A stretch of DNA of 42,015 bases from Ignavibacteriales bacterium (lineage in GTDB: Bacteria; Bacteroidota; Ignavibacteria; UBA10030). The notes under the pieces are model-generated. The model saw only the letters and a list, made by a program, of their open reading frames with translations. It did not search any database and had not been told where the DNA came from. This document shows, piece by piece, positions 1-6,926 of the stretch. The DNA is taken from the NCBI GenBank assembly GCA_016186715.1, contig JACPLA010000072.1, positions 1 to 42,015 on the forward strand. The letters run 5' to 3'. The position numbers and the translations under genes were made by a program. The first letter of the stretch is position 1; each line of letters opens with the position of its first letter.

Positions 1-143
1 CCATATGATCTCTTCGGGGACTCCTTAATTGATCATCTTTCTGAAAAGGAATCGTCGACAAATTTGGACACCTTTTCCACCATGTGTCGTAAGCACCTTC
101 CTATTCTGCATATTACTATACTCTTAACGGCGGTGTCACATAG

Positions 144-246
144 GGTGGTAATGAAGTTTTCCCTGACACTAACAGCGGGTCCGGTGATCCTGTTGTGGCG
201 TTCGATGGAGATGGAATCGGTTATTACTTGTCCTCTGAACCGTACA
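144..246 (+). other. Possible fragment of an exported sialidase/BNR-like protein gene
   Basis: After a TAG at 141-143, the forward frame reads a short stretch containing NEVFPDTNSGSGDPVVAF and then DGDGIGYY. This resembles the 'GDPxVAFDxDGxxYY' turn common in exported sialidase/BNR-type proteins of Bacteroidota. There is no start, and the similarity stops at about position 246, where the frame runs into the antisense of the transposase remnant. The rest of 1-278 shows no other gene that I can support. The resemblance is from memory of such motifs and the stretch is short, so this is a weak call: a broken gene beside a decayed insertion sequence. Confidence 0.25.
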
Positions 247-278
247 GTGCCTTCATAATGAGTTTCAGTTTCGCCGGT

Positions 279-617
279 TCATTTTCCGTCACCCAGATCG
301 GAACAGCCCAAAGAGCCGGAATCCATCGACAACCCAGTGAACCATCGAAACAAAATATTATAATCCAACTGCTCCATCAGCTGTCGCTCGCTTCGGATCG
401 TATACAATGCCTGCAGCAACAAGGCTCGCAACAACTGCTCCGGTGGTATCGACGGGCGACCATCACTGGCATACAGCTTCGTAAATCGTGGAGACAGGCT
501 TTTCATAAGCTCGTCCACGATCTTGCGAATTCTTCTGAGCGGATGATCCTCAGGGATCCTTTGCTCCATCGATATGTAGCTGTACAATGGCTCTTGTTCT
601 TTATCGCGTCCACGCAT
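279..617 (-). pseudogene. Truncated IS5/IS1182-type transposase, N-terminal part
   Basis: The product starts MRGRDKEQEPLYSYISMEQR and continues with the conserved N-terminal block of IS1182/IS5-group DDE transposases: DHPLRRIRKIVDELM, then GRPSIPPEQLLRALLLQALY, SERQLMEQLDYNILFRWFTG. Only 112 residues remain of an expected 400 or more. The frame ends just after the FRWFTGLSMD segment. A neighbouring frame then reads LWAVPIWVTENE, which resembles the next conserved block (VW..T.FTKNR), so a frameshift near position 300 is likely, and similarity then fades by about 224. The DDE catalytic residues lie in the missing part, so no activity is expected. I found no clear terminal inverted repeats. An imperfect inverted pair (CTGTGTT at 630-636, AACACAG at 658-664) lies upstream of its start. 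Confidence 0.8.
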
Positions 618-664
618 GAGGTTGTTCTCCTGTGTTCGATTTCACAGTAGAACGTACAACACAG

Positions 665-684
665 AAAAAAGTTCCTCATGAAAC
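665..684 (-). terminator. Likely intrinsic terminator of the AGCS symporter gene
   Basis: On the reverse strand, about 28 nt after the symporter stop codon, GTTTC-ATGA-GGAAC forms a 5-bp stem (one G-T pair) with a 4-nt loop. It is followed directly by six T residues. The stem is short, so strength is uncertain. Confidence 0.45.
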
Positions 685-712
685 AAGAAAATCACAGTTT
701 TTCAGCAACCTG

Positions 713-2161
713 CTAGTCCCCAAATGGCCTCGTAATCTTCCCCTCATCCCATCGTTTCAAATAATCATTGGTAACCTGACGCACCACACCCCCGAGGAGA
801 ATCAGCCCAATCAGGTTCGGAATGGCCATCAGCGCGTTGCCGATGTCGCCGAAATTCCAGACGATGCGGAGGTGCTCACCCTGAAGGACAGCTCCCATGA
901 AGACAAAGGCGCAGAAGATGTAACGGTAGGGAAGCACGCTTTTGATTCCCCACATGTATTTCGCCCCCTGCTCACCGTAATATGACCATCCCAGGAGTGT
1001 CGTATAGCCGAAGAGGAGGCTGCTTATGCTGACGATCCATCCGCCCAGGTTTGTCCCCAATCCGACGGCAAATGCTGATTTTGTCAACTCAGTGCTTGTC
1101 AGTCCGGTCGTGTGAGGATGGAGATTCGAATTCAGAATCACGAAGGTGGTCATGCTGCAGACAATGATCGTGTCGATAAACGTTCCCATCATCGCCACCA
1201 TTCCCTGCGCTGATGCTTCATTCCCTTTGGCAGCCGCGGCTGGTATTGAGCAGGAGCCAATGCCCGATTCATTGGAGAGTGTTCCGCGGGCGACGCCGAA
1301 TCGAATCGCTTCCTTGACCGTGTGTCCAAGGAATCCTCCGACGATCGCCTCATTCGTCAGAGCCGACTGGAACACAATCATGAGGATGTCGGGGACGTGC
1401 ATGACGTTGGAGAGGATGACATAGAAGCCCGCGCCCATATAGATGACGATCATCCCCGGTACGAGGCGTTCCGCAACAATTGCGATCCGTTTGATGCCTC
1501 CGATAATCACGATGCCGGTGATGAACGCGAGCCCGAAGCCGGTGAGAATGAACGGGATTCCAAAATCGCTGTTCAGGGCGAGGGCGATGGAATTCGACTG
1601 AGCCATGTTCCCGCTGCCAAAGGTGGCCATGAGAATCACCGCAATGGAGAACCAGAGCGCGAGGAATTTGCCGAGGCCTTTATTCTTCAGGCCGTCGCGA
1701 AGATAGTACATCGCGCCGCCGCTGAACGTTCCGTCCGCGGTTTTGATCCTGTACTTCAGACCCAGCATTCCCTCGGCGTACTTTGTCGCCATTCCGAAGA
1801 CTGCGGTCATCCACATCCAGAAAGGTGCACCGGGGCCTCCGCTGGCGATTGCCGTGGCAACGCCGGCAATGTTTCCGTTTCCCACCGTGGCAGCCAGAGC
1901 AGTCATGAGGGCCTGGAAAGGCGTTACGTCACCAATTCGTCCTTCCATTTCGGATTTGCTCCGTCCCTTGATCATGAGGCGTATGGCGAGGCCGAGCCGG
2001 CGAATCTGAATGAAACCGGTTTTATAGGACATGTAGATGCCCGTAATGGCCAGGAGGACAACTACTCCCGGGAAAAACCCGAAACCCGGGATTTCCGGCC
2101 ACCAGATGTTGTCGGCAATGACGGTTGTGATTTCAAGCAGGGTGTTGAGGAATCCTTCCAT
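713..2161 (-). CDS. Sodium:alanine symporter, AGCS family
   Basis: A 482-residue inner-membrane protein of the alanine/glycine:cation symporter (AGCS) family, expected to import alanine or glycine with Na+. Length and hydrophobic pattern fit the family's roughly 11-12 membrane segments. Family blocks are visible: GNGNIAGVATAIASGGPGAP followed by FWMWMTAVFGMATKYAEG near residues 95-130, FSGGAMYYLRDGL, and the SNESGIGSCSIPAAAA block in the middle. The ATG at 2161 is preceded by a good ribosome site (AGAGGA). It lies in the same direction as the NSS transporter at 2525-3865 but 363 bp downstream of it, so the two may or may not be co-transcribed. A hairpin plus T-run follows the stop. The exact substrate (alanine, glycine, or glutamine as in some members) cannot be read from the sequence. 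Confidence 0.93.
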   Translation of the reverse strand: MEGFLNTLLEITTVIADNIWWPEIPGFGFFPGVVVLLAITGIYMSYKTGFIQIRRLGLAIRLMIKGRSKSEMEGRIGDVTPFQALMTALAATVGNGNIAGVATAIASGGPGAPFWMWMTAVFGMATKYAEGMLGLKYRIKTADGTFSGGAMYYLRDGLKNKGLGKFLALWFSIAVILMATFGSGNMAQSNSIALALNSDFGIPFILTGFGLAFITGIVIIGGIKRIAIVAERLVPGMIVIYMGAGFYVILSNVMHVPDILMIVFQSALTNEAIVGGFLGHTVKEAIRFGVARGTLSNESGIGSCSIPAAAAKGNEASAQGMVAMMGTFIDTIIVCSMTTFVILNSNLHPHTTGLTSTELTKSAFAVGLGTNLGGWIVSISSLLFGYTTLLGWSYYGEQGAKYMWGIKSVLPYRYIFCAFVFMGAVLQGEHLRIVWNFGDIGNALMAIPNLIGLILLGGVVRQVTNDYLKRWDEGKITRPFGD

Positions 2162-2524
2162 TCAATCCTCTGAGAAAGTGACCGTACATCCGGTCGGTGA
2201 GTGAGTTGGCAATGAAAACGTCATCAACACTTCGATTTCAGATCTTTAAAAGAAAGTGACATACCATGCCAACCGGCAGGCAGGGAGAGACACCGAAAAA
2301 TCAACGAGATCCACAGAGGAAGAAGATATCTATGAGGGAATTTCATGGATGACGAGAAATTCCTCGCTCGGATGGTACCATCTCTGTGTCACTTCCCGGG
2401 AGCGGCACTAGTGTCGAGTCCCAGAAATTCCTTGAATCAATCCTTGCAGTACATTCGGGCGAATCCGTTTGTTTTGCCTGCTTTTGTTTTGCGGACTTAT
2501 TCAAGAAACTTGTGTGCCGAGACA
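2162..2524. other. Intergenic region between two transporter genes
   Basis: 363 bp with no convincing gene. It holds an imperfect inverted repeat around 2334-2370 (GAGGGAATTTC and, 9 nt later, GAGAAATTCCTC), a CCGGCAGGCAGG palindrome-like element near 2272-2283, and a short CCACAGAGGAAGAAG stretch near 2311 that resembles part of the 109-bp repeat at 11121. I could not find a TTG-N20-TAnnTTTG promoter for the downstream symporter here. Confidence 0.5.
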
Positions 2525-3865
2525 CTATCCAAAGACTCCAAAAATATTGAGGAATACGATAAGAATGGTGAGCGGACAGACGTACTTGACGAGAAGTTCC
2601 CATCCCCAGAAAATTCTCTGCGCGGTTTCTCCGGTCCCGAGTTTGATTTCTTCGACGGCGTTCTTCGTTCCCCATACCCATCCGACAAAGATACACACAA
2701 AGAACCCTCCGATCGGCAGAGAGAGGTTGCTGAAGAGGTGACTCATGAGACTCAGAAATCCGGTCTGTCCGGCAACCTGCATTGTGGTGAGGAGCTCAGA
2801 CGATCCCTGCGAGAGAGCCGATGGGATTCCGACAACAAATGTGGCTGCCGCGATGATCGATACTGCTTTCTTTCTTGACCATTTTCTCTCGTCGACGAGG
2901 AACGCCACCGGGACTTCGAGAAGAGAGACCGTGGATGTCAGGGCGGCGATAGCGAGAAGGACGAAAAAGGCAAGACCGATGAAGGCTCCTCCGGGCATCA
3001 GTTCGAAAACTCTTGGCAGAACATTAAAAACAAGCGCCGGTCCCTGGCTCGGTTCCATGCCAACAGAGAACAGGGCGGGAAAAATCATGAGCCCCGCGAG
3101 CAGGGCAATCAGCGTGTCTGAGAGCACCACGGCCGTTGCACTCACGGGGATGTTCTCGCGCTTGGAAATGTAGCTTCCATACGTGATCATGGTTCCCATG
3201 CCGAGGCTCAAGGAGAAGAACGCCTGACCGAGAGCGGCCAGGATTGTCGACCCATGGATTTTGCTGAAATCCGGCTTCAGGTAGAATTCAACACCCGCTG
3301 AAGAACCTTCAAGAGTCAGATTGTAACTAATGAGAGACAGGAGGAGAACAAAGAGAGCAGGCATGAGGAACTTTGACCATCGCTCAATTCCCTTCTCGAC
3401 GCCGCCCAGGACGACGATAACGGTGAGGCAAAGGAAGCCCAGGAAGTAACCGAGCTCTTCAACCGGGTTTGCGACAAACTGCGTGAAGTCCTCGGTCGTT
3501 GGAATCAAGGTTCGAACAATGTATCCGAGGGTCCATCCGGCAATGACGAGATAGAACGAGAGGATTCCCACACCGGTTGCCACGCCCAGATATCCGACCC
3601 AGGGCCAGGCCTTCGAGTTGCTGAGACTCCGAAAAGCGCCAACGGGATTCAACGTTGTCCGGCGGCCCAGCGAGAGTTCTGCGATGAGAACAGGAAGGCC
3701 GATGACGAGGACACACGTCACGTAGACAAGCACGAAGGCTGCCCCACCGTTTTCTCCAACCACGTAGGGGTACCGCCATATGTTGCCCAGGCCGATGGCC
3801 GAGCCGGCAGCAGCCAGGATGAATCCCAGACGCGAACCCCAGACACCGCGTTCGTTTTGTTCCAT
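2525..3865 (-). CDS. Neurotransmitter:sodium symporter (NSS/SNF family) transporter
   Basis: A 446-residue inner-membrane protein of the neurotransmitter:sodium symporter family (the bacterial LeuT/MhsT group), which takes up amino acids with Na+. The first membrane segment carries the hallmark AAAGSAIGLGNIWRYPYVVG and continues GENGGAAFVLVY. This is the segment that forms the substrate and Na+ sites through its unwound GLGNIWRFP-like turn. A GMGTMITYGSYI block mid-protein matches segment 6-7 sequences of the family. Length fits the short bacterial form with 11 segments. The start is ATG at 3865, with CTGGAG as ribosome site and a well-formed promoter at 3909-3939, divergent from the DUF309 gene. 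Substrate unknown. Confidence 0.93.
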   Translation of the reverse strand: MEQNERGVWGSRLGFILAAAGSAIGLGNIWRYPYVVGENGGAAFVLVYVTCVLVIGLPVLIAELSLGRRTTLNPVGAFRSLSNSKAWPWVGYLGVATGVGILSFYLVIAGWTLGYIVRTLIPTTEDFTQFVANPVEELGYFLGFLCLTVIVVLGGVEKGIERWSKFLMPALFVLLLSLISYNLTLEGSSAGVEFYLKPDFSKIHGSTILAALGQAFFSLSLGMGTMITYGSYISKRENIPVSATAVVLSDTLIALLAGLMIFPALFSVGMEPSQGPALVFNVLPRVFELMPGGAFIGLAFFVLLAIAALTSTVSLLEVPVAFLVDERKWSRKKAVSIIAAATFVVGIPSALSQGSSELLTTMQVAGQTGFLSLMSHLFSNLSLPIGGFFVCIFVGWVWGTKNAVEEIKLGTGETAQRIFWGWELLVKYVCPLTILIVFLNIFGVFG

Positions 3866-3908
3866 TAAATCGCTCCAGCAGGATTACAGAATCGGCGATA
3901 AGGACGGG

Positions 3909-3939
3909 TCATAATAGGGAAAACGGTTCAGAGAATCAA
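3909..3939 (-). promoter_or_regulatory. Bacteroidota-type promoter for the NSS transporter gene
   Basis: Reverse strand: TTG (3937-3939), exactly 20 nt, then TATTATGA (3909-3916), matching the TTG/TAnnTTTG pattern loosely in the second box. It predicts a start near 3905 and a leader of about 40 nt. Confidence 0.55.
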
Positions 3940-3968
3940 CGAAAAGTTGACATCGTTGTCATTGAAAG

Positions 3969-3999
3969 TTGATCCGGCACAGCCGCTCTCCTATATTTG
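3969..3999 (+). promoter_or_regulatory. Bacteroidota-type promoter for the DUF309 gene
   Basis: TTG (3969-3971), a 20-nt spacer, then TATATTTG (3992-3999), a perfect match to TAnnTTTG. Expected transcription start is about 4003, only some 5 nt before the ATG at 4008, so the mRNA would be almost leaderless. It is divergent from the NSS promoter, whose TTG element lies 30 bp away. Confidence 0.75.
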
Positions 4000-4007
4000 T
4001 CCTTACC

Positions 4008-4463
4008 ATGCGCCAATCGCTTCCGGAAAAGAAAAAGGTGGAAGACATTGATCGGGCCAGGCTGCGTGAGCCTGTGCTGACCCGCGATCAGAGGATCGTC
4101 TATCAGAATGGAATCGCTTTGTTCAATCGGCAAAGATTCTGGGAGGCGCACGAGGCGTGGGAGGAAGTATGGAGGCAACGCACGGAGGAGAGCAGGATTT
4201 TTTTTCAGGGGATCATTCAGGCGGCGGCCGGCTATCACCTGCTTGTTGAGCGTCCACGAACATCGGGGGCGGTGAAAAATCTTTCCAAGGCGATAGGGAA
4301 ACTCGATCTCTTTCCCCGGTTCTTTCTCGATCTCGATGTTGAAGCGTTACGGAAGTCTCTTGTGGAAACGCTTGAGTTCCTGGGGCGATCTGATGCGGGA
4401 TCGCACCGCGATTTTCCTCCGGAGATGATTCCACGTCTCACGAAGGCGCGGCGCCTTCAGTAG
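4008..4463 (+). CDS. DUF309 domain-containing protein
   Basis: A 151-residue soluble protein. The diagnostic DUF309 signature is present: FNRQRFWEAHEAWEEVWR followed by FFQGIIQAAAGYHLL, with the conserved histidine, glutamates and tryptophan of this helical family. The remaining helices (SKAIGKLDLFPRFF, DVEALRKSLVETLEFL) fit the family fold. Biochemical role is unknown. The frame is open back to a TTG at 3969, but that TTG is the upstream promoter element, so ATG 4008 is chosen. The gene ends 7 bp inside the convergent peptidase-like gene, and both ends share a perfect palindrome at 4442-4458. Confidence 0.85.
   Translation: MRQSLPEKKKVEDIDRARLREPVLTRDQRIVYQNGIALFNRQRFWEAHEAWEEVWRQRTEESRIFFQGIIQAAAGYHLLVERPRTSGAVKNLSKAIGKLDLFPRFFLDLDVEALRKSLVETLEFLGRSDAGSHRDFPPEMIPRLTKARRLQ
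4442..4458. terminator. Perfect palindrome at a convergent gene junction
   Basis: GAAGGCGC, one base, then GCGCCTTC: eight paired bases spanning the last codons of the DUF309 gene and touching the stop of the reverse-strand gene. The position suggests a bidirectional transcription end, but there is no T-run, so it may act only as an RNA 3' end or stability hairpin. Confidence 0.4.
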
Positions 4464-5308
4464 ACGGGGTGGATTCCGTATTTGGCGGCTGCCCAGAGCG
4501 TGAGAATCGCCGTGATGCCCGCAATAGCCCGCTTTTCACCTTCCTTGTGAATGACGAGTCCGTACGTATCGGCGACAAAATGCATGTTTTTCAGGATCCG
4601 GCCGGCTCGCCGCTTGTCGATGCTGCCGTGCCAGTGATCGACCTGATCGAGAATCATCTGCTCATGGCGGCGCAGGAATTCTCCCAGTGAGATGACTTTC
4701 TCACTGAGAGCGGTTCTGGGTTTGCAAATGGTGAGCAGATCCCCCACGTAGTCATCCCATGAGCGCGACAGCCTTCGATTTTCCGGCCGTCGCAGAAACC
4801 GGGCGCGGGCCACGGAGAACTTCGCTTTGGTCTGCACTCTGAACCGGGGGACGATGGGATGGAAATCGTAGATTGTTTCAACGTGTTTGCGGTCTGCTTC
4901 GTCGCGCTCGTGGTAGACCCAGTTGCTTTTCAACTCCCGCCAGCTTTGAATCGTCAGAACCGCTTTGTCCTTGCTGTCCAGAAGGATGTATTTCCCCGCT
5001 TCGGATTTCACTGCCGTCACCCAGTGGGCCCACTCGTACACGCAAAGAAGTGTGGGGATCCCTTTTCGCAGATACGAGGAGAGTTCGCGCCGTGCGTACT
5101 CCGGGTCGTGGCGGCGGATCATCAACAGGTTGCAGTCGAAATGCTTTGCGGCCCTCGCCAGCTGGATTTCGTCGGTTCCGTTCCACCAATTCGTGCCCGC
5201 GATTTTCGCAATCACCTTTTCTTCGGCCGAAATGCCAAGGGCGACCAGCGCGTGCTTCAGGGCAAACGGACCGCATTGCCATTGGTTGGGTTGTGGATAC
5301 AGGCCCAT
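4457..5308 (-). CDS. Papain/C39-like cysteine peptidase domain protein, cytoplasmic
   Basis: A 283-residue protein with no signal peptide. The first 120 residues read as a C39/papain-like peptidase domain: Gln6 followed six residues later by Cys12 (PQPNQWQCGPFALKHAL), then His95 in EWAHWVTAV and Asp111 in YILLDSKDK. This is the expected oxyanion Gln and Cys-His-Asp order. The remainder (about 125-283) is rich in Arg and Trp, predicted helical, and not recognised; it ends in a weakly hydrophobic stretch (AIAGITAILTLWAA). It sits divergently from an ATP-grasp ligase gene with only 129 bp between starts, and its promoter (5339-5369) lies in that gap. Ribosome site weak. A peptide-processing role is inference only: substrates are unknown, and inactive relatives with this fold exist. 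Confidence 0.6.
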   Translation of the reverse strand: MGLYPQPNQWQCGPFALKHALVALGISAEEKVIAKIAGTNWWNGTDEIQLARAAKHFDCNLLMIRRHDPEYARRELSSYLRKGIPTLLCVYEWAHWVTAVKSEAGKYILLDSKDKAVLTIQSWRELKSNWVYHERDEADRKHVETIYDFHPIVPRFRVQTKAKFSVARARFLRRPENRRLSRSWDDYVGDLLTICKPRTALSEKVISLGEFLRRHEQMILDQVDHWHGSIDKRRAGRILKNMHFVADTYGLVIHKEGEKRAIAGITAILTLWAAAKYGIHPVY

Positions 5309-5338
5309 GTGACACGTTTTCCCGGTTTAAAACGATCA

Positions 5339-5369
5339 AAAACTTAGACAAAGTTCGCGGGAATAGCAA
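5339..5369 (-). promoter_or_regulatory. Bacteroidota-type promoter for the peptidase-like gene
   Basis: Reverse strand: TTG (5367-5369), 20 nt, TAAGTTTT (5339-5346). The predicted transcript starts near 5335, 27 nt before the ATG. Confidence 0.65.
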
Positions 5370-5381
5370 CACGCGTCCCTC

Positions 5382-5412
5382 TTGCCTTCAAAGAAAAACT
5401 TGTCAATCTTCT
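5382..5412 (+). promoter_or_regulatory. Possible weak promoter for the ATP-grasp gene
   Basis: TTG (5382-5384), 20 nt, AATCTTCT (5405-5412). The spacing matches the other promoters in the window, but the second box has AA instead of TA. It is placed 25 nt upstream of the start codon, with the ribosome site AGGAGG in between. Confidence 0.35.
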
Positions 5413-5437
5413 GTCCAGAAGGAGGATTGCCCTCGGA

Positions 5438-6508
5438 ATGCCCACGAAGACCTCCGTCCTGGTCCTTTTCAATCATGTTGGAGAAGATGAGTACGAGAAA
5501 CTCCGGGAGATCGATCCCGAGAGTCTGGGATTCAAGCCGGAGTACGACATTCACGTCGCCACGGTTATGGAGGAGTACGAGGCAATCGTAACGGCGCTGA
5601 ACAAGGAAGGATTCAACGCCTCGGCTTTGAATCTGGAAGATGATCTTGAGCGCTTACACGATCTGTTGTCCTCAGACCCTCCCGACGTGATTTTCAATCT
5701 CGTCGAATATTTCCGGGACGATCCAAAGCTGGAGCAAATGGTTGCAGGTATTTTCGACCTGTATCGAGTGCCGTATACGGGAGCCGGCCCGTTTGCCCTG
5801 GCCCTGTGTCAGCGTAAAGGGCTGACCAAACAGTTGCTCCTTGCCAACGGGGTCCTTACGCCCCGCTACCACGTCCTGCACAAGCCTCATCTGAAATCCC
5901 GTCATGGTTTGCGCTATCCGCTGATCGTCAAACCGGCCCGCGAAGATGCAAGCACCGGAGTCGAAAACGAATCCGTTGTGTATAACCTGGAGCAGTTGAA
6001 CGAGCGTATTGTGCATGCGTTCAAAGAGTTTACTCCTCCAATCCTGGTAGAGGAGTTCATCGAAGGAAGGGAACTTCATGTTTCGGTTTTTGGGAATGAT
6101 TCCCCGAACGTGTTCCCGATTATCGAGTATGACTTTTCGAAGCTTCCGCCGGAATATCCACGGATCATCAGCTATGCCGCCAAGTGGGAGCCTTTGAAGG
6201 AAGAGTTTCACCGGGTTGACTCCGTCTGTCCGGCAAAACTTTCGAAAAGGGTGGAAAAAAAAGTCAGGGAGCAGGCCCTCCTTGCATACGAAACGACCTC
6301 TTGTCGGGATTATGCACGCATCGATGTGCGCCTGTCAAAAGAAAACAAGGTGTATATTCTGGAAGTGAATCCAAATCCCGATCTGACCGAAAGTGTTTCC
6401 TTCATGGAGTCCGCGGAGAAGGCCGGATTTTCGTTTTCAGAAACTCTCAGAATGATTGTGGAGATGGCCCTTCAGCGAAAAAAGATTGCCCCGGCGCCGC
6501 ACGGATAG
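5438..6508 (+). CDS. ATP-grasp ligase, D-alanine-D-alanine ligase-like
   Basis: A 356-residue ATP-grasp enzyme related to D-Ala-D-Ala ligase. ATP-grasp enzymes join a carboxylate (as acyl-phosphate) to an amine. Seen: an N-terminal domain ending DVIFNLVEYF; a central PYTGAGPFALALCQRKGLTK block; the ATP-binding loop YPLIVKPAREDASTGV; the hinge ILVEEFIEGRELHVSVFG; and the metal-binding end YARIDVRLS followed by ILEVNPNPDL. The typical D-Ala-D-Ala ligase glycine-rich loop (GSSVG) is replaced by DASTGV, and the N-terminal domain is longer. It is therefore better called ligase-like than Ddl, and the true housekeeping ddl is probably elsewhere. The ATG at 5438 has a strong AGGAGG site. It is divergent from the peptidase-like gene, which suggests a possible joint role in peptide synthesis or modification, unproven. 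Confidence 0.8.
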   Translation: MPTKTSVLVLFNHVGEDEYEKLREIDPESLGFKPEYDIHVATVMEEYEAIVTALNKEGFNASALNLEDDLERLHDLLSSDPPDVIFNLVEYFRDDPKLEQMVAGIFDLYRVPYTGAGPFALALCQRKGLTKQLLLANGVLTPRYHVLHKPHLKSRHGLRYPLIVKPAREDASTGVENESVVYNLEQLNERIVHAFKEFTPPILVEEFIEGRELHVSVFGNDSPNVFPIIEYDFSKLPPEYPRIISYAAKWEPLKEEFHRVDSVCPAKLSKRVEKKVREQALLAYETTSCRDYARIDVRLSKENKVYILEVNPNPDLTESVSFMESAEKAGFSFSETLRMIVEMALQRKKIAPAPHG

Positions 6509-6661
6509 AACCCTGCGCCGCCGTCGTCCTGGAAGCCTGGGCGTCATGGGTCGGGTGCGATTCAAATGCCGCCTCCCGGAAAGTGGATAATGGAGGATGA
6601 ATGTTCCCTGCAACCCTCATCTCCATTCCTCCTGCCCGTTTGTGATCCCCGCATTCCTGAT

Positions 6662-6692
6662 TTGTCTCACGGCGGAAGATTCGTTATCTTCC
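6662..6692 (+). promoter_or_regulatory. Promoter with overlapping hairpin before the CPXCG gene
   Basis: TTG (6662-6664), 20 nt, TATCTTCC (6685-6692). A perfect 7-bp dyad, GGAAGAT-tcgtt-ATCTTCC (6674-6692), covers the whole second box. The expected transcription start is at or next to the ATG at 6696, implying a leaderless mRNA. The dyad could be an operator. Confidence 0.6.
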
Positions 6693-6695
6693 ACG

Positions 6696-6890
6696 ATGGA
6701 GGTCGAAGTCGTTCATTCCTATTTCTGTCCGAATTGCGGGGAGCCGAATCAAATCACCGTTGATCTCTCCGCCGGCACGAAACAGCAATACGTCGAAGAC
6801 TGTGCCGTTTGCTGTCGGCCCAATCTCCTGAAAATTCACGTTCAGCCGGGTTCGGGGGATCTCTCCGTTGAGGTCGAGTTCGAAGGATAA
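6696..6890 (+). CDS. CPXCG motif-containing cysteine-rich protein
   Basis: A 64-residue protein of the CPXCG family. It has Cys11-Pro-Asn-Cys14 (YFCPNCGEPN) and a second knuckle with Cys36, Cys39 and Cys40 in YVEDCAVCCRPN, the exact layout of the family, which probably binds zinc or another metal. Molecular role unknown. The frame is open back to an ATG at 6597, but the N-terminal extension would be unlike the family, its GGAGG is too close to that ATG, and the promoter at 6662-6692 points to the ATG at 6696. It stands 36 bp upstream of mutS on the same strand and may share its transcript. Confidence 0.85.
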   Translation: MEVEVVHSYFCPNCGEPNQITVDLSAGTKQQYVEDCAVCCRPNLLKIHVQPGSGDLSVEVEFEG

Positions 6891-6926
6891 ATCTTCGGGC
6901 GAATCCATCATAGAGTGACTGTTGTC

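Noticed and set aside
1322-2173. 283-codon forward frame opposite the AGCS symporter
   Set aside because: Antisense, charged low-similarity translation; the reverse-strand transporter is unambiguous.
2345-2878. Forward coding frame at the end of the NSS transporter
   Set aside because: Largely antisense to the transporter; no homology signal or ribosome site.
5438-6508. Calling the ATP-grasp gene ddl
   Set aside because: The glycine-rich serine loop of true Ddl is replaced and the N-terminal domain differs, so only 'Ddl-like' is supported.
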